Notes under the pieces: generated by a model
The model's database searches: none
What the model saw: only the letters and a program-made list of their open reading frames with translations
Told to the model about the DNA's origin: nothing
NCBI GenBank assembly: GCA_002453165.1
Contig: DKGH01000048.1
Coordinates: 1 to 5,998 of the forward strand
Direction: 5' to 3'
From: Verrucomicrobia bacterium UBA6775
GTDB taxonomy: Bacteria; Verrucomicrobiota; Verrucomicrobiia; Limisphaerales; UBA1096
DNA: 5,998 nt
Position numbers and translations under genes: made by a program
Part shown: positions 5,478 to 5,998 of the stretch, one piece after another
Layout: every line of letters begins with the position of its first letter
How positions within the stretch are numbered: the first letter of the stretch is position 1

Positions 5478-5998
5478 TCGTCCCCGGCCTCCCATTGGAA
5501 GCCCAGTTGCTCAAACCGACGGCGAGAAATGGCAGACGCGAGCCGGGTCATCAGGCGCTTGGCCAAGCGCGGGTACGGCGTGGTCTTGTTGGCGGCGACG
5601 TTTTGCACCGCGATGGCATACTTGGGCTGCAACGGCACAAAATCAAACTGACCCTCGAGGTGCTGGACATTGGCCTCGTAGACCATCGCCACGTCGAGCT
5701 GCTGCCCTGCCTCCATCGTCTGCACCAGCGTGTGAGCGGTGTCCGCCATCATCACGATGTTGGACTCGATCGTGTCGAACTGCCCGGTCTCGCGGATCGC
5801 GTGATGACTCATCGCGCCAAGCGTACTCGCCTGGGGATCGGTCGTGCCCACGCGCAGGCCGCGCTTGGCCAAGTGCTCGAGCGACTCAATGCCGTGCGGG
5901 TTGCCCTTGGCCACGAGCATAATGATGCGAGTACTTGACAGACGCATGTCCGGGCCGAACGGGTTGCCCATTTTTTGCTGAACCATGTCAAGGTACGA
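5474..5998 (-). CDS. Periplasmic oxyanion-binding protein, ModA-like (5' end outside window)
   Basis: The last 174 residues of a type II periplasmic binding protein are visible, and the frame runs open off the right edge, so the signal peptide and N-terminal lobe are missing. The pattern matches the second half of ModA/WtpA-type proteins: a strand and loop reading MLVAKGNPHGIESLEHL, then RVGTTDPQASTLG at the crossover where ModA has its conserved DP-x-x-x-x-x-G region. It continues with MEAGQQLDVAMVYEANV, matching the usual 'G-x-x-D-A-G-I-V-Y' segment, and a closing FEQLGFQW typical of the family C-terminus. By family it captures molybdate, tungstate or a similar oxyanion and delivers it to the permease. 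It is the most upstream gene visible in the operon, and its promoter lies outside the window. Its stop overlaps the permease start by 4 bases. The ligand cannot be fixed from this half. Confidence 0.88.
   Translation of the reverse strand, partial: SYLDMVQQKMGNPFGPDMRLSSTRIIMLVAKGNPHGIESLEHLAKRGLRVGTTDPQASTLGAMSHHAIRETGQFDTIESNIVMMADTAHTLVQTMEAGQQLDVAMVYEANVQHLEGQFDFVPLQPKYAIAVQNVAANKTTPYPRLAKRLMTRLASAISRRRFEQLGFQWEAGDE
5555..5570. repeat. Iterated palindrome copy, 16 bp
   Basis: GCGCTTGGCCAAGCGC is a perfect palindrome inside the binding-protein gene, encoding Arg-Leu-Ala-Lys-Arg. It is identical to the central 16 bases of the 18-bp copy at 3319-3336, although the two genes are unrelated and the frames differ. 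Confidence 0.75.
5861..5876. repeat. Iterated palindrome copy, 16 bp with one mismatched pair
   Basis: GCGCTTGGCCAAGTGC differs from the 5555-5570 copy by one base, leaving a G:T pair in an otherwise full palindrome. It lies in the binding-protein gene and encodes His-Leu-Ala-Lys-Arg. Confidence 0.65.

Noticed and set aside
5478..5495. Upstream permease start at 5495
   Set aside because: There is no ribosome site before it. The start at 5477 has GGGAGG at a workable spacing and the ATGA overlap repeated at the next junction.
3134..5876. Palindromes as transcription-factor operators
   Set aside because: All copies lie inside coding sequence and are scattered across genes instead of sitting upstream of starts, so an operator role is unlikely.
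5295..5938. Several + strand open frames opposite the binding protein
   Set aside because: They are low-complexity Arg/Pro/Ala shadows of the GC-rich binding-protein gene, which matches its family on the minus strand.

Overview
The window looks like chromosomal DNA from a Verrucomicrobiota-type bacterium (or a close Planctomycetes/Lentisphaerae relative). The main clue is the pseudopilin-like protein at 1949-2752. It pairs an N-terminal GFTLIELLVVIAIIAIL helix with a C-terminal H-x9-DG motif, a class strongly expanded in those phyla. This is inference from protein style, not a phylogenetic test. All recognisable genes lie on the minus strand and are read from right to left.

Right half (2838 to the right edge): four tightly packed genes form an apparent operon. 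In transcription order they are a ModA-type oxyanion-binding protein (its 5' end lies beyond the window), a ModB-type permease, a short ABC ATPase and a ThiF/MoeB/HesA-fold protein. The junctions overlap by 4, 4 and 8 bases, which suggests translational coupling. The first three make a molybdate/tungstate/sulfate-type ABC importer. An E1-like protein as fourth gene suggests a link to molybdopterin or tungstopterin cofactor chemistry or another sulfur-transfer pathway. Two of the proteins are unusual. The permease carries about 160 extra residues, probably extracytoplasmic, after an added N-terminal membrane helix. The ThiF-like protein keeps the fold signatures and four zinc-type cysteines but has replaced most residues expected for ATP binding and adenylation.

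Left half: a terminator-like inverted repeat lies in the 85-base gap after the operon. It is followed by the pseudopilin-like gene, a strong intrinsic terminator at 1890-1922, and a sodium-dependent (NSS/SNF, LeuT-fold) transporter ending at 187. The first 186 bases hold no gene that I can identify.

Two signals cut across the genes. First, a palindrome built on CTTGGCCAAG, up to 18 bp long, recurs inside the operon genes in more than one reading frame, like a highly iterated palindrome. Second, the operon is clearly more GC-rich than the two genes to its left. I see no RNA genes, CRISPR arrays, insertion sequences or attachment sites.
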